From NCBI RefSeq assembly GCF_026339955.1, contig NZ_JAPEPW010000001.1, positions 1,798,001 through 1,862,000 of the forward strand: a stretch of DNA of 64,000 nucleotides, given 5' to 3'. Below are positions 35,691 through 44,252 of this stretch, piece by piece. The DNA is from Streptomyces sp. NBC_01549. Lineage in GTDB: Bacteria > Actinomycetota > Actinomycetes > Streptomycetales > Streptomycetaceae. The position numbers and the translations under genes were made by a program. Each line of letters starts with the position of its first letter. The stretch's first letter is position 1. The notes beneath the pieces were generated by a model, which was given only the letters and a program-made list of their open reading frames with translations, was not told the DNA's origin and did no database searches.

Positions 35691-37139
35691 TCAGCCTTCG
35701 TCGCCCGCCTTGCGGGTGTGCAACTGCCGGGCGACCTCGGCGATCGAGCCCGAAAGGGAGGGGTACACGGTGAACGCGTTCGCGATCTGTTCGACCGTCA
35801 GATTGTTGTCGACCGCGATCGAGATGGGATGGATCAGTTCCGAGGCCCGCGGCGCGACGACCACACCACCGACGACGATCCCGGTTCCGGGTCGGCAGAA
35901 GAGCTTGACGAAGCCGTCCCGGATGCCCTGCATCTTGGCGCGCGGGTTGCGCAGCAGGGGCAGCTTGACGACCCGGGCGTCGATCTTGCCCGCGTCCACG
36001 TCGGCCTGCGAGTAGCCGACGGTGGCGATCTCGGGGTCGGTGAAGACGTTGGACGAGACCGTCTTCAGGTTCAGCGGAGCGACCGCGTCGCCCAGGAAGT
36101 GGTACATGGCGATACGTCCCTGCATCGCCGCGACGGAGGCGAGGGCGAAGACGCCCGTCACGTCACCGGCGGCGTACACGCCCGGGGCCGTGGTCCTGGA
36201 GACCTTGTCGGTCCAGATGTGCCCGGAGTCCCTGACCCGGACCCCGGCCTCCTCCAGACCCATCCCGCTGCTGTTCGGGATGGCGCCGACGGCCATCAGA
36301 CAGTGCGAGCCGCTGATGACGCGGCCGTCGGAGAGCGTGACCTCGACCCGGTCTCCGACCCGCTTGGCGGACTCGGCGCGGGAGCGGGCCATGACGTTCA
36401 TGCCGCGGCGCCGGAACACGTCCTCCAGCACGGCGGCGGCGTCCGGGTCCTCGCCCGGCAGCACGCGGTCGCGGCTGGAGACGAGCGTGACGCGCGACCC
36501 GAGCGCCTGGTAGGCACCGGCGAACTCGGCACCGGTGACACCGGAACCGACCACGATGAGCTCCTCCGGCAGCTCGTCGAGGTCGTAGACCTGCGTCCAG
36601 TTCAGAATCCGCTCGCCGTCCGGCTGCGCGTCGGGCAGCTCACGCGGATGTCCGCCCGTGGCGATGAGCACGGCATCGGCGACGAGCGTCTCCTCGGTCC
36701 CGTCCGCGGCCCGTACGACGACCTTGCGCGAGCCGTCCAGGGACTGCATGCCCTCCAGCCGTCCACGCCCGCGCAGCACCCGCGCGCCGGCCCGGGTCAC
36801 GGACGCCGTGATGTCGTGCGACTGCGCGAGCGCGAGCCGCTTCACACGTCGGTTGACCTTCCCGAGATCGACCCCGACCACCCGGGCGGCCTGCTCCATG
36901 GGTGGGGTGTCGTCGGCGACGATGATCCCCAGCTCCTCGTACGACGAGTCGAAGGTGGTCATCACCTCGGCCGTCGCGATAAGGGTCTTCGACGGCACGC
37001 AGTCGGTGAGCACCGACGCCCCGCCCAGACCGTCGCAGTCGACGACGGTCACCTCCGCGCCGAGCTGGGCGGCAACCAGCGCCGCCTCATATCCGCCGGG
37101 TCCGCCACCGATGATCACGATCCGAGTCACGTACTCCAT
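35691..37139 (-). CDS. lpdA: NAD(P)H-quinone dehydrogenase LpdA-type flavoprotein
   Basis: Flavin disulfide reductase fold, 482 residues: FAD motif IVIIGGGPGGYEAA, second Rossmann ELIVVGSGVTGAEFAGAYQALG, FAD-binding PGVYAAGDVTG. The redox-disulfide position reads GGASVLTDCVPSK, with Ser42 in place of the first Cys and Cys47 kept. This matches mycobacterial LpdA (Rv3303c), which is not a lipoamide dehydrogenase and reduces quinones instead. ATG 37139; VTRIV (GTG 37130) is an alternative. Tandem 15-bp repeats lie in the divergent space upstream. Confidence 0.9.
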   Translation of the reverse strand: MEYVTRIVIIGGGPGGYEAALVAAQLGAEVTVVDCDGLGGASVLTDCVPSKTLIATAEVMTTFDSSYEELGIIVADDTPPMEQAARVVGVDLGKVNRRVKRLALAQSHDITASVTRAGARVLRGRGRLEGMQSLDGSRKVVVRAADGTEETLVADAVLIATGGHPRELPDAQPDGERILNWTQVYDLDELPEELIVVGSGVTGAEFAGAYQALGSRVTLVSSRDRVLPGEDPDAAAVLEDVFRRRGMNVMARSRAESAKRVGDRVEVTLSDGRVISGSHCLMAVGAIPNSSGMGLEEAGVRVRDSGHIWTDKVSRTTAPGVYAAGDVTGVFALASVAAMQGRIAMYHFLGDAVAPLNLKTVSSNVFTDPEIATVGYSQADVDAGKIDARVVKLPLLRNPRAKMQGIRDGFVKLFCRPGTGIVVGGVVVAPRASELIHPISIAVDNNLTVEQIANAFTVYPSLSGSIAEVARQLHTRKAGDEG

Positions 37140-37200
37140 TGTCCCGCACGCTTCAAGGTGCTTCCGCCCGGGGGCCGCGCCCGCCCCCATCCGAGCCCCT

Positions 37201-37230
37201 TCCGTTATGTGCTCATCCGTTATGCGCTTA
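37201..37230. repeat. 15-bp tandem repeat in divergent promoter region
   Basis: TCCGTTATGTGCTCA followed directly by TCCGTTATGCGCTTA (13 of 15 identical), between lpdA and the cyclotransferase. Could be two adjacent regulator sites. Confidence 0.5.
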
Positions 37231-37282
37231 TGCGTTCTGTTACGCAAGAGGCTCCTGTGCTCCCTGCCGTACCCTCGACCTC

Positions 37283-37720
37283 ATGTCGCTCTACGCCGCG
37301 TACGCCGGCAATCTCGACCCGCGGCTCATGACGCGCCGCGCCCCCCACTCGCCGCTGCGCGCCACGGGCTGGCTGAACGGCTGGCGGCTGACGTTCGGGG
37401 GCGAGCACATGGGCTGGGAAGGCGCGCTGGTCACCCTCGTCGAGGCCCCCCGCTCGCAGGTCTTCGTGGCGCTGTACGACATCGCCCCGCTGGACGAGGA
37501 CTCCATGGACCGCTGGGAGGGCGTGGGCCTCGACATCTACCGCCGGATGCGCGTACGCGTGCACACCCTGGAGGGCGAGGAGCCCGCGTGGGTGTACGTA
37601 CTGAACGGGTACGAGGGCGGACTCCCCTCCGCGCGCTACCTCGGTGAGATCGCCGACGCGGCGGAGTCGGCGGGCGCGCCCCACGACTACGTGATGGAAC
37701 TGCGCAAGCGCCCCTGCTGA
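37283..37720 (+). CDS. gamma-glutamylcyclotransferase-like protein
   Basis: 145-residue GGCT-fold (BtrG/AIG2) protein. Substrate loop YAAYAGNLDP at the N-terminus replaces the usual YGSNL; the catalytic Glu is probably in DRWEGVG (about residue 76). Relatives release 5-oxoproline from gamma-glutamyl compounds. ATG 37283. Precedes the purine nucleoside phosphorylase gene by 168 bp and probably has its own transcript. Confidence 0.85.
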   Translation: MSLYAAYAGNLDPRLMTRRAPHSPLRATGWLNGWRLTFGGEHMGWEGALVTLVEAPRSQVFVALYDIAPLDEDSMDRWEGVGLDIYRRMRVRVHTLEGEEPAWVYVLNGYEGGLPSARYLGEIADAAESAGAPHDYVMELRKRPC

Positions 37721-37764
37721 GAGCCGTCCTTCGGCGCATCTCCTGCGCCCTCCACTAAGGGCAC

Positions 37765-37817
37765 CCTTCGTGGGAAACGACGGTCCACCCCCTCCCCACC
37801 CCTTCGTTGGAAACGAC
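37765..37817. promoter_or_regulatory. two direct-repeat sites upstream of the PNP gene
   Basis: CCTTCGTGGGAAACGAC (37765-37781) and CCTTCGTTGGAAACGAC (37801-37817) differ at one base and are 36 bp apart. Each contains an inverted repeat TCGTT-GGA-AACGA (perfect in the second). They lie 72-124 bp upstream of the PNP start, upstream of its palindromic operator, as an activator or second repressor would. Confidence 0.5.
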
Positions 37818-37851
37818 AAGACAACGATCGCAAGACCGTGACCTCCCTCAT

Positions 37852-37863
37852 CTACGCGCGTAG
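37852..37863. promoter_or_regulatory. CTACGCGCGTAG operator, PNP promoter
   Basis: Perfect 12-bp palindrome placed over the -35 region; TAGGCT (37876-37881) is the -10 and GTG 37889 follows by 7 nt. Identical sites occur upstream of deoC and add. Confidence 0.75.
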
Positions 37864-37888
37864 GCCTGGACCAGCTAGGCTCATGCGC

Positions 37889-38713
37889 GTGAACGCATCT
37901 CTTCTTCCGGACGACATCCAGGGCGACCCTCACGCCGCCGCCGACGCCGCCGCCACCCGCCTGCGGGAGCTCACGGGCGCCGAGACCCACGACGTCGCGC
38001 TCGTGATGGGCTCCGGCTGGGCTCCGGCCGTGGACGCCCTCGGCACCCCCGAGGCCGAGTTCCAGGTCACCGAGCTGCCCGGGTTCCCCCCGCCGGCGGT
38101 AGAGGGCCACGGCGGCAAGATCCGCTCGTACAAGATCGGTGACAAGCGGGCCCTGGTCTTCCTGGGCCGCACCCACTACTACGAGGGTCGCGGGGTCGCC
38201 GCCGTCGCGCACGGGGTCCGTACCGCCGTCGCCGCGGGCTGCAAGACCATCGTGCTCACCAACGGCTGCGGTGGTCTGCGCGAGGACATGCGCCCCGGCC
38301 AGCCGGTGCTGATCAGCGACCACATCAACCTGACGGCGACGTCCCCGATCGTCGGGGCCAACTTCGTCGACCTCACCGACCTGTACTCGCCGCGGCTGCG
38401 CGCCCTCTGCAAGGAGATCGACCCCACCCTGGAGGAGGGCGTCTACGCGCAGTTCACCGGGCCGCACTACGAGACGCCTGCCGAGATCCGGATGGCCCGT
38501 GTCCTCGGCGCGGACCTGGTGGGCATGTCGACGGTCCTCGAAGCCATCGCCGCGCGCGAGGCCGGTGCGGAGGTTCTGGGCATCTCCCTCGTCACCAACC
38601 TCGCCGCCGGTATGACGGGCGAGCCCCTCAACCACGAGGAGGTCCTCCAGGCGGGCCGCGACTCGGCGACCCGCATGGGCGCCCTCCTCACCCAGGTCCT
38701 GGACCGCCTGTAG
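37889..38713 (+). CDS. purine-nucleoside phosphorylase (trimeric class)
   Basis: Phosphorolysis of purine (deoxy)nucleosides to base and (deoxy)ribose-1-phosphate; equivalent to punA/deoD of actinobacteria. 274 residues with [11 protein letters not shown] (phosphate loop), [42 protein letters not shown] and SLVTNLAAG with the base-contacting Asn. GTG 37889 is preferred over ATG 37883 because the -10 box TAGGCT ends at 37881, so the ATG would fall before the transcript start. Controlled by the palindrome at 37852-37863. Confidence 0.93.
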   Translation: MNASLLPDDIQGDPHAAADAAATRLRELTGAETHDVALVMGSGWAPAVDALGTPEAEFQVTELPGFPPPAVEGHGGKIRSYKIGDKRALVFLGRTHYYEGRGVAAVAHGVRTAVAAGCKTIVLTNGCGGLREDMRPGQPVLISDHINLTATSPIVGANFVDLTDLYSPRLRALCKEIDPTLEEGVYAQFTGPHYETPAEIRMARVLGADLVGMSTVLEAIAAREAGAEVLGISLVTNLAAGMTGEPLNHEEVLQAGRDSATRMGALLTQVLDRL

Positions 38714-38715
38714 GG

Positions 38716-38940
38716 GTCCCGTCCCCAACCTGGGGGCTCCGCCCCCAAACCCCCGATCGGCCTGAACGGCCTCGTCCTCAAACGCCGGACGGACTGAAGG
38801 CTTTCAGGGGCGCGGGGAACTGCGCGACCAGCCCCCACCGGCCGTCGGCCAAAAGACAACGGCGGACGGGGATGCGGGGCGAAGCCCCCGCCCCAGGGGC
38901 GCGGGGAACTGCGCGACCGGCCCCCACTCACCCGCAGCCG
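38716..38940. repeat. GC-rich intergenic repeats (two inverted family copies)
   Basis: The gap of about 350 bp after the PNP gene has two copies of the GC-rich family on the minus strand: GGGGCGCGGGGAACTGCGCG followed by ACCAGCCCCCACCGGCCG near 38811-38850, and a second near 38897-38935. GGGGGCTCCGCCCCC-type short hairpins flank them. From 38941 to the phosphomutase start I see only promoter space. Confidence 0.6.
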
Positions 38941-39067
38941 ACGGTCGCACCCGGGGGTCCGGGGGCGGAGCCCCCGGGGATGGGTCGGGTAGGGGCGGCG
39001 GGGGCGAGAGAAGGCACCCTGGCCGGGTACACAGCAAGGGCACCACAAACAGAGAGGTTCACCCGAC

Positions 39068-40699
39068 GTGCAGGACGAACTCATCGCACGGGCCGAGGCG
39101 TGGCTCGCCGAGGACCCCGACCCGGAAACCCGCGAGGAACTCGCCGAGCTCATCGCCGCCAAGGACGTCACCGAGCTCACCGCACGCTTCACCGGCACCC
39201 TCCAGTTCGGCACCGCCGGCCTCCGGGGCGAACTCGGCGCGGGCCCGATGCGCATGAACCGCGCGGTGGTCATCCGCGCCGCCGCCGGCCTGGCCGCGTA
39301 CCTGAAGAAGCAGGGCGAGACGGACGGCCTGGTCGTCATCGGCTACGACGCCCGCCACAAGTCCGCCGACTTCGCCCGCGACACCGCCGCGGTGATGACG
39401 GGCGCGGGCCTGCGCGCCGCCGTACTCCCCCGCCCCCTCCCCACCCCGGTCCTGGCGTACGCCATACGGCACCTCGGCGCCGCGGCCGGCGTGGAGGTCA
39501 CCGCCAGCCACAACCCGCCCCGCGACAACGGCTACAAGGTCTACCTGGGCGACGGTTCGCAGATCGTCCCCCCGGCGGACGCCGAGATCGCCGCCGAGAT
39601 CGACGCCGTCAGCAGCCTCGCCGACGTCCCCCGCCCGGAGTCCGGCTGGGAGACCCTCGACGAGGGCGTCCTGAACGCCTACCTGGCCCGTACGGACGCC
39701 GTCCTCGCCCAGGACTCCCCCCGCACCGCCCGCACCGTCTACACGGCGATGCACGGCGTCGGCAAGGACGTCCTGCTCGCCGCCTTCGCCCGGGCCGGCT
39801 TCCCGGAGCCCGTGCTGGTGGCCGAGCAGGCCGAGCCGGACCCGGACTTCCCGACCGTCGCCTTCCCCAATCCGGAAGAGCCCGGCGCGATGGACCTGGC
39901 CTTCGCGAAGGGCCGCGAGACGGACCCCGACCTGATCATCGCCAACGACCCGGACGCGGACCGCCTCGCCGCGGCGGTGAGGGACGGCGCCGACTGGCGG
40001 ATGCTGCGCGGCGACGAGGTCGGCGCGCTGCTCGCCCAGCACCTGGTGAACCGCGGTGCGCGCGGCACGTTCGCGGAGTCGATCGTCTCCTCCTCCCTCC
40101 TCGGCCGGATCGCCGGGAAGGCCGGCCTGTCCTACGAGGAGACCCTCACCGGCTTCAAGTGGATCGCCCGGGTCGAGGGCCTGCGCTACGGCTACGAGGA
40201 GGCGCTCGGTTACTGCGTCGACCCGGACGGCGTACGCGACAAGGACGGCATCACGGCGGCCCTCCTCATCACGGAACTCGCCTCCGAGCTGAAGGAAGCG
40301 GGCCGCACCCTGCTCGACCTCCTCGCCGACATCGCGGTGGAGCACGGTCTGCACGCCACGGACCAGCTCTCGGTCCGCGTGGAGGACCTGTCGGTCATCG
40401 CGAACGCGATGCGCCGGCTGCGCGAGCAGCCCCCGACGGAGCTCGCGGGCCTGGCCATCACCATGTCCGAGGACCTGACCAAGGGCACGGACACGCTTCC
40501 GCCGACCGACGGACTGCGCTACACGCTGGACGGCGCGCGCGTCATCGTCCGCCCCAGCGGCACCGAGCCGAAGCTGAAGTGCTACCTGGAGGTCGTGGTC
40601 CCGGTCGGCTCGCACGCCGAGCTGTCGACGGCCCACGCGAGGGCGGCGGAGCTCCTCGCGGCGATCAAGCGGGATCTGTCGGCGGCGGCCGGCATCTGA
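39068..40699 (+). CDS. phospho-sugar mutase (phosphopentomutase/phosphomannomutase type)
   Basis: Alpha-D-phosphohexomutase superfamily, 543 residues. Phosphoserine loop TASHNPPRDNGYK (Ser147), metal loop DPDADR, sugar loop near EEALGYC, phosphate loop RPSGTEPKLK. Placement between a purine nucleoside phosphorylase and deoC suggests it isomerises (deoxy)ribose-1-phosphate to the 5-phosphate; related enzymes also act on mannose or glucose phosphates, so the assignment is by context. GTG 39068. Confidence 0.9.
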   Translation: MQDELIARAEAWLAEDPDPETREELAELIAAKDVTELTARFTGTLQFGTAGLRGELGAGPMRMNRAVVIRAAAGLAAYLKKQGETDGLVVIGYDARHKSADFARDTAAVMTGAGLRAAVLPRPLPTPVLAYAIRHLGAAAGVEVTASHNPPRDNGYKVYLGDGSQIVPPADAEIAAEIDAVSSLADVPRPESGWETLDEGVLNAYLARTDAVLAQDSPRTARTVYTAMHGVGKDVLLAAFARAGFPEPVLVAEQAEPDPDFPTVAFPNPEEPGAMDLAFAKGRETDPDLIIANDPDADRLAAAVRDGADWRMLRGDEVGALLAQHLVNRGARGTFAESIVSSSLLGRIAGKAGLSYEETLTGFKWIARVEGLRYGYEEALGYCVDPDGVRDKDGITAALLITELASELKEAGRTLLDLLADIAVEHGLHATDQLSVRVEDLSVIANAMRRLREQPPTELAGLAITMSEDLTKGTDTLPPTDGLRYTLDGARVIVRPSGTEPKLKCYLEVVVPVGSHAELSTAHARAAELLAAIKRDLSAAAGI

Positions 40700-40887
40700 C
40701 CCCGCGCCTGTGATCCCGCGCCTCTGACCGCGCGCGTGTGATCCCGCGCCTCGGCGCGGGCCCAGGTCCAGGACTCAGCCACTTTCGGGTGATTTCCGCC
40801 CGGCAGTTGACGCAGCGCTCCGGTGCGCCACCATCCGACCGAGGAACGGTTGGCGGTAGCGCACCGCCGAGCCCCAGGAGCTGCCGC

Positions 40888-42126
40888 GTGTCCTCGACCG
40901 CCTCCCGGCCGACATCCTCCCCACCCCGGAACGCTCCCGGCGCATTCCCCCCGAACACGAACGCGAACACCAGTACGGACACGAGGGCGGGCACGAGTAC
41001 GGGCACAGGCACCCTGTGCGCCCTCCGCACCCATCTGCGCCGGGCGACGCCCGCCCTCCTCGCCTACGCGGCCGTACGCCTCGTGGGCCTGCTGCTCCTC
41101 AACCAGTGGGCGCACCATCAGCACCACGGCGTGTGGCCGATCCTGGCCACGCAGTGGGACGCGGACTGGTACCTGGGCATCGCCCACCACGGCTACACCC
41201 ACCACCTGGGCACCCGGTACGACGCGAACAACCTCGCGTTCTTCCCGCTGTACCCGTACCTGGTCAAGGCGGTCGCGGTCCTGACCCCGGGCACGCGCGC
41301 CACGACGGGTCTGGCGATCTCGATCGCCGCCTCCTTCCTCGCCGCGTGGGGAGTGTTCGCCGTCGGCCACCATCTCCACGGCCGGCGCGTGGCCCTGCTG
41401 CTGACCTTTCTGTGGGCGGCTCTCCCGGTCGGCCTGGTCCAGTGGATGGGCTACACGGAGTCCCTCTTCACGGCGTTCGCCGCCTGGTCGCTGTACGCGG
41501 TGCTCACCGGCCGCTGGCTCTGGGCGGGCACTCTGGCGTCGCTCTCGGGCCTGACCCGCCCGACCGGCATCGCGACGGCGGCAGCGGTCACCGTCACGGC
41601 GCTGCTCTCCCTGCGGCACCGTTTCTCGCCCCGCGCGCTCGCGGCAGCGGCCCTCGCCCCGGCGGGCTGGCTCGCGTACCTCGGCTGGGTGGGCGCGCGG
41701 CTCGGCCGCTGGGACGGCTACTTCGCCGTACAGCGGCTGTGGCACAACGAGTGGGACGGCGGCGTGGAGACCCTGCGCCGGGTGCGGGAGGTCCTGGTGC
41801 AGGACTCCACGCCGGAGCTCTTCCTGGTGACGGTGACGGTCACGCTGCTCGTGTCCGTGGTCCTCTACGCCCTGTGCGTCTGGGACCGGCAGCCGCTCCC
41901 CCTGCTGGTCTTCACCGGCGTCCTGCTGCTGATCGTGCTGGGCAGCGGCGGTGTCTACTTCCCCCGTGCCCGCTTCCTCATGCCGGCCTTCCCGCTCCTG
42001 CTCCCCCTGGCCCTCCACCTGTCCCGCGCCTCGTCCCGCTTCCGGGCCCTCGCCATGACCGCGGCGCTGCTGGGTTCGGCGTACTGCGGCGCGTACATGG
42101 TCCTCGTCTGGCCGAGCGCGCCGTGA
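40888..42126 (+). CDS. PIG-V-like polyprenol-dependent mannosyltransferase family membrane protein
   Basis: 412 residues. A Ser/Thr/Pro-rich cytoplasmic start (about 55 residues) leads to 9-10 membrane helices of the GT-C fold. The first outer loop has WDADWYLGIAHHGY with the acidic pair expected of GT-C enzymes, followed by NNLAFFPLYPYLVKAV, both features of the PIG-V family (PF04188). Probably adds mannose to a surface protein or lipid. GTG 40888 has AGGAG 7 nt upstream; the frame is open further back but that part overlaps a hairpin at 40743-40760 ending the mutase gene. Confidence 0.85.
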   Translation: MSSTASRPTSSPPRNAPGAFPPNTNANTSTDTRAGTSTGTGTLCALRTHLRRATPALLAYAAVRLVGLLLLNQWAHHQHHGVWPILATQWDADWYLGIAHHGYTHHLGTRYDANNLAFFPLYPYLVKAVAVLTPGTRATTGLAISIAASFLAAWGVFAVGHHLHGRRVALLLTFLWAALPVGLVQWMGYTESLFTAFAAWSLYAVLTGRWLWAGTLASLSGLTRPTGIATAAAVTVTALLSLRHRFSPRALAAAALAPAGWLAYLGWVGARLGRWDGYFAVQRLWHNEWDGGVETLRRVREVLVQDSTPELFLVTVTVTLLVSVVLYALCVWDRQPLPLLVFTGVLLLIVLGSGGVYFPRARFLMPAFPLLLPLALHLSRASSRFRALAMTAALLGSAYCGAYMVLVWPSAP

Positions 42127-42171
42127 CGGACCCCGAACGGACACGGGGCCCGCGCGCGACAGCCGCGCCGG

Positions 42172-42813
42172 CTACCCCACGGCCAGCAGGATCGCCAGCA
42201 CCACGGCTCCCGCGAGGGCGGGGCCCAGCACCTCGTACGCCCAGCGCACGCTCACCTCGCCCTGCGCGCCCTCCGTGGCCGCCCGCGCCTCGGCGAGCTC
42301 GCGCAGGTCGTCCATGACCTGGTCGGGCTGGGAACGCGTGGAGCCGCTCGCCACCGAGGAGGTGCGGCCGCTGCTGTCGGCGGCGGCGCTGCGCGCCTGC
42401 CGTCGGGCCGCGGCCTTGCGGGCACGCAGGGAGACGGGGATCGCCCACAGCTGGTACTTGGCGCCCGAGGTGTCGACCACCTCGTTGGAGTACCCGGAGC
42501 GCAGTGAGCCGACCTTGCTCCAGGGCAGCACGACGACGCGGAACGGATTGCGGACGCGCAGCCGGTCCTCGTTGGCGTAGACGGCGGGACGCAGCGTGAA
42601 GGCGGCCACCAGCGGAACCAGGAGGATCAGCGCGGCGAGGGCCAGCCAGGGGGTGCGGCCGTGGCCCGAGACCAGCGCGTCGATGCCGAGCCAGCCCGTG
42701 ATGGCGAGCAGCAGTACGCCACCCGCGATGCCGGCGTGTGACCGGTAGATCCGGTCCTTCGACTCGGGTCGCGAGGCGTCCGGCACGGGTGGCTGGTCAT
42801 CCGGGGTCGTCAT
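42172..42813 (-). CDS. PH-domain membrane protein
   Basis: 213 residues: two helices (about 25-70), a bacterial PH domain (RPAVYANEDRLRVRNPFRVVVLPWSKVGSLR...), a charged Ala/Arg/Ser linker, and a final membrane helix (VLGPALAGAVVLAILLAVG). ATG 42813. Convergent with the mannosyltransferase. The role is unknown; such proteins are common in actinobacterial membranes. Confidence 0.82.
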   Translation of the reverse strand: MTTPDDQPPVPDASRPESKDRIYRSHAGIAGGVLLLAITGWLGIDALVSGHGRTPWLALAALILLVPLVAAFTLRPAVYANEDRLRVRNPFRVVVLPWSKVGSLRSGYSNEVVDTSGAKYQLWAIPVSLRARKAAARRQARSAAADSSGRTSSVASGSTRSQPDQVMDDLRELAEARAATEGAQGEVSVRWAYEVLGPALAGAVVLAILLAVG

Positions 42814-42939
42814 GCCCCCGATTCTGCCCGACGCCCCCTGAACACTTCCTTCACCCCCGCCCCACGCCGCCGCTTTGCCGCGGGCGGGGCAGGGGCGGCG
42901 GCGGGAGCCGACCACGCGGCTCCCCACCCCCGACCACGC

Positions 42940-43060
42940 GGCTCCCCACCCCTGAGCAGGGGGCTGCGCCCCGAATCCCCCGCCCACACGAAGTGTTTCG
43001 TCCGCGAGCCGGTGGGGGCTGATCGCGCAGTTCCCCGCGCCCCCAAAACCCTCGCCCCAC
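42940..43060. repeat. GC-rich intergenic repeat (same orientation as 6661-6760)
   Basis: GGGGGCTGCGCCCC, then CGAAGTGTTTCGTCCGCG, then GTGGGGGCTGATCGCGCAG and TTCCCCGCGCCCCCAAAA: the same order of blocks as 6661-6760. The rest of the 470-bp gap (43061-43259) is GC-rich with short GGGGCGGAGCCCC-type hairpins and no gene. Confidence 0.65.
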
Positions 43061-43259
43061 GCCACCCGGCCCGTCCGGCGTCCGAGAACGAGCCCTTCGG
43101 ACGATGCGGGGGCCGGGGCGGAGCCCCGCGGGGGGCTGGGGCAGAGCCCCGGCGGGGTCGAAGGGGTGCAGCCCCTGGGGATGGGACGGGTAGGGGCGGC
43201 GGGGGCGACGAACCCCCGGCGTGCACTCCCCCACACTCACCCCCGGGGCTGTACAGCCG

Positions 43260-43271
43260 CTACGCGCGTAG
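43260..43271. promoter_or_regulatory. CTACGCGCGTAG operator, deoC promoter
   Basis: Perfect palindrome ending one base before TATGCT (43273-43278), the apparent -10. GTG 43285 follows by 6 nt. A bound repressor would block polymerase directly. Confidence 0.75.
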
Positions 43272-43284
43272 ATATGCTCCCCTC

Positions 43285-44247
43285 GTGACCATGCCCACCA
43301 CTGCACCCGCACACGCACTCGGCGACGTGACCGCGTCCGACAGCACGCTGCGCCGCTTCCTCCACGGGCTCCCCGGCGTCGACACGGTCGGCCTGGAGGC
43401 GCGCGCCGCCTCGCTCGGCACCCGTTCCATCAAGACGACCGCGAAGGCGTACGCCATCGACCTCGCCATCTCGATGGTCGACCTGACGACGCTGGAAGGC
43501 GCGGACACCCCGGGCAAGGTCCGGGCGCTCGGCGCCAAGGCGGTCCACCCCGACCCCACGGACCGTACGACGCCCACGACCGCGGCCGTCTGCGTGTACC
43601 CCGACATGGTGGCCACCGCCAAGGAGGCCGTCGTCGGCTCCGGCGTGAAGGTCGCCTCGGTCGCCACCGCCTTCCCGGCCGGCCGCGCCGCCCTCGACGT
43701 GAAGCTCGCCGACGTCCGCGACGCGGTCGCCGCCGGCGCCGACGAGATCGACATGGTCATCGACCGCGGGGCGTTCCTCGCGGGCAAGTACATGAAGGTG
43801 TACGACGAGATCACCGCCGTGAAGGAGGCCTGCGGGACCAGCGCCCGTCTGAAGGTCATCTTCGAGACCGGCGAGCTCTCGACGTACGACAACATCCGCC
43901 GCGCGAGCTGGCTCGGCATGCTGGCCGGCGCGGACTTCATCAAGACCTCGACCGGCAAGGTCGCCGTCAACGCGACCCCGGCGAACACGCTCCTCATGCT
44001 GGAGGCGGTCCGCGACTTCCGCGCCCAGACCGGCGTCCAGGTCGGCGTGAAGCCCGCCGGCGGCATCCGCACCACCAAGGACGCGATCAAGTTCCTGGTC
44101 CTGGTGAACGAGACCGCGGGCGAGGACTGGCTGGACAACCACTGGTTCCGCTTCGGCGCGTCCTCGCTCCTGAACGACCTGCTGATGCAGCGTCAGAAGC
44201 TGGCCACCGGCCGCTACTCCGGCCCCGACTACGTGACGGTGGACTGA
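43285..44247 (+). CDS. deoC: deoxyribose-phosphate aldolase
   Basis: Splits 2-deoxyribose-5-phosphate into glyceraldehyde-3-phosphate and acetaldehyde. 320 residues, TIM barrel; Schiff-base Lys220 in GADFIKTSTGK, and GVKPAGGIRTTKDA near the end. GTG 43285 is favoured as a leaderless start; ATG 43291 is possible. There is no ribosome site at either. The two aldehyde dehydrogenases directly downstream (5 bp gap) could dispose of the acetaldehyde released, making one catabolic operon. Confidence 0.95.
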   Translation: MTMPTTAPAHALGDVTASDSTLRRFLHGLPGVDTVGLEARAASLGTRSIKTTAKAYAIDLAISMVDLTTLEGADTPGKVRALGAKAVHPDPTDRTTPTTAAVCVYPDMVATAKEAVVGSGVKVASVATAFPAGRAALDVKLADVRDAVAAGADEIDMVIDRGAFLAGKYMKVYDEITAVKEACGTSARLKVIFETGELSTYDNIRRASWLGMLAGADFIKTSTGKVAVNATPANTLLMLEAVRDFRAQTGVQVGVKPAGGIRTTKDAIKFLVLVNETAGEDWLDNHWFRFGASSLLNDLLMQRQKLATGRYSGPDYVTVD

Positions 44248-44252
44248 TCACC

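Noticed and set aside
40700..40760. Short repeated TGATCCCGCGCCT after the mutase gene
   Set aside because: Three rough copies end in a CCCGCGCC-TC-GGCGCGGG hairpin; simplest view is a terminator with slippage, not a separate element.
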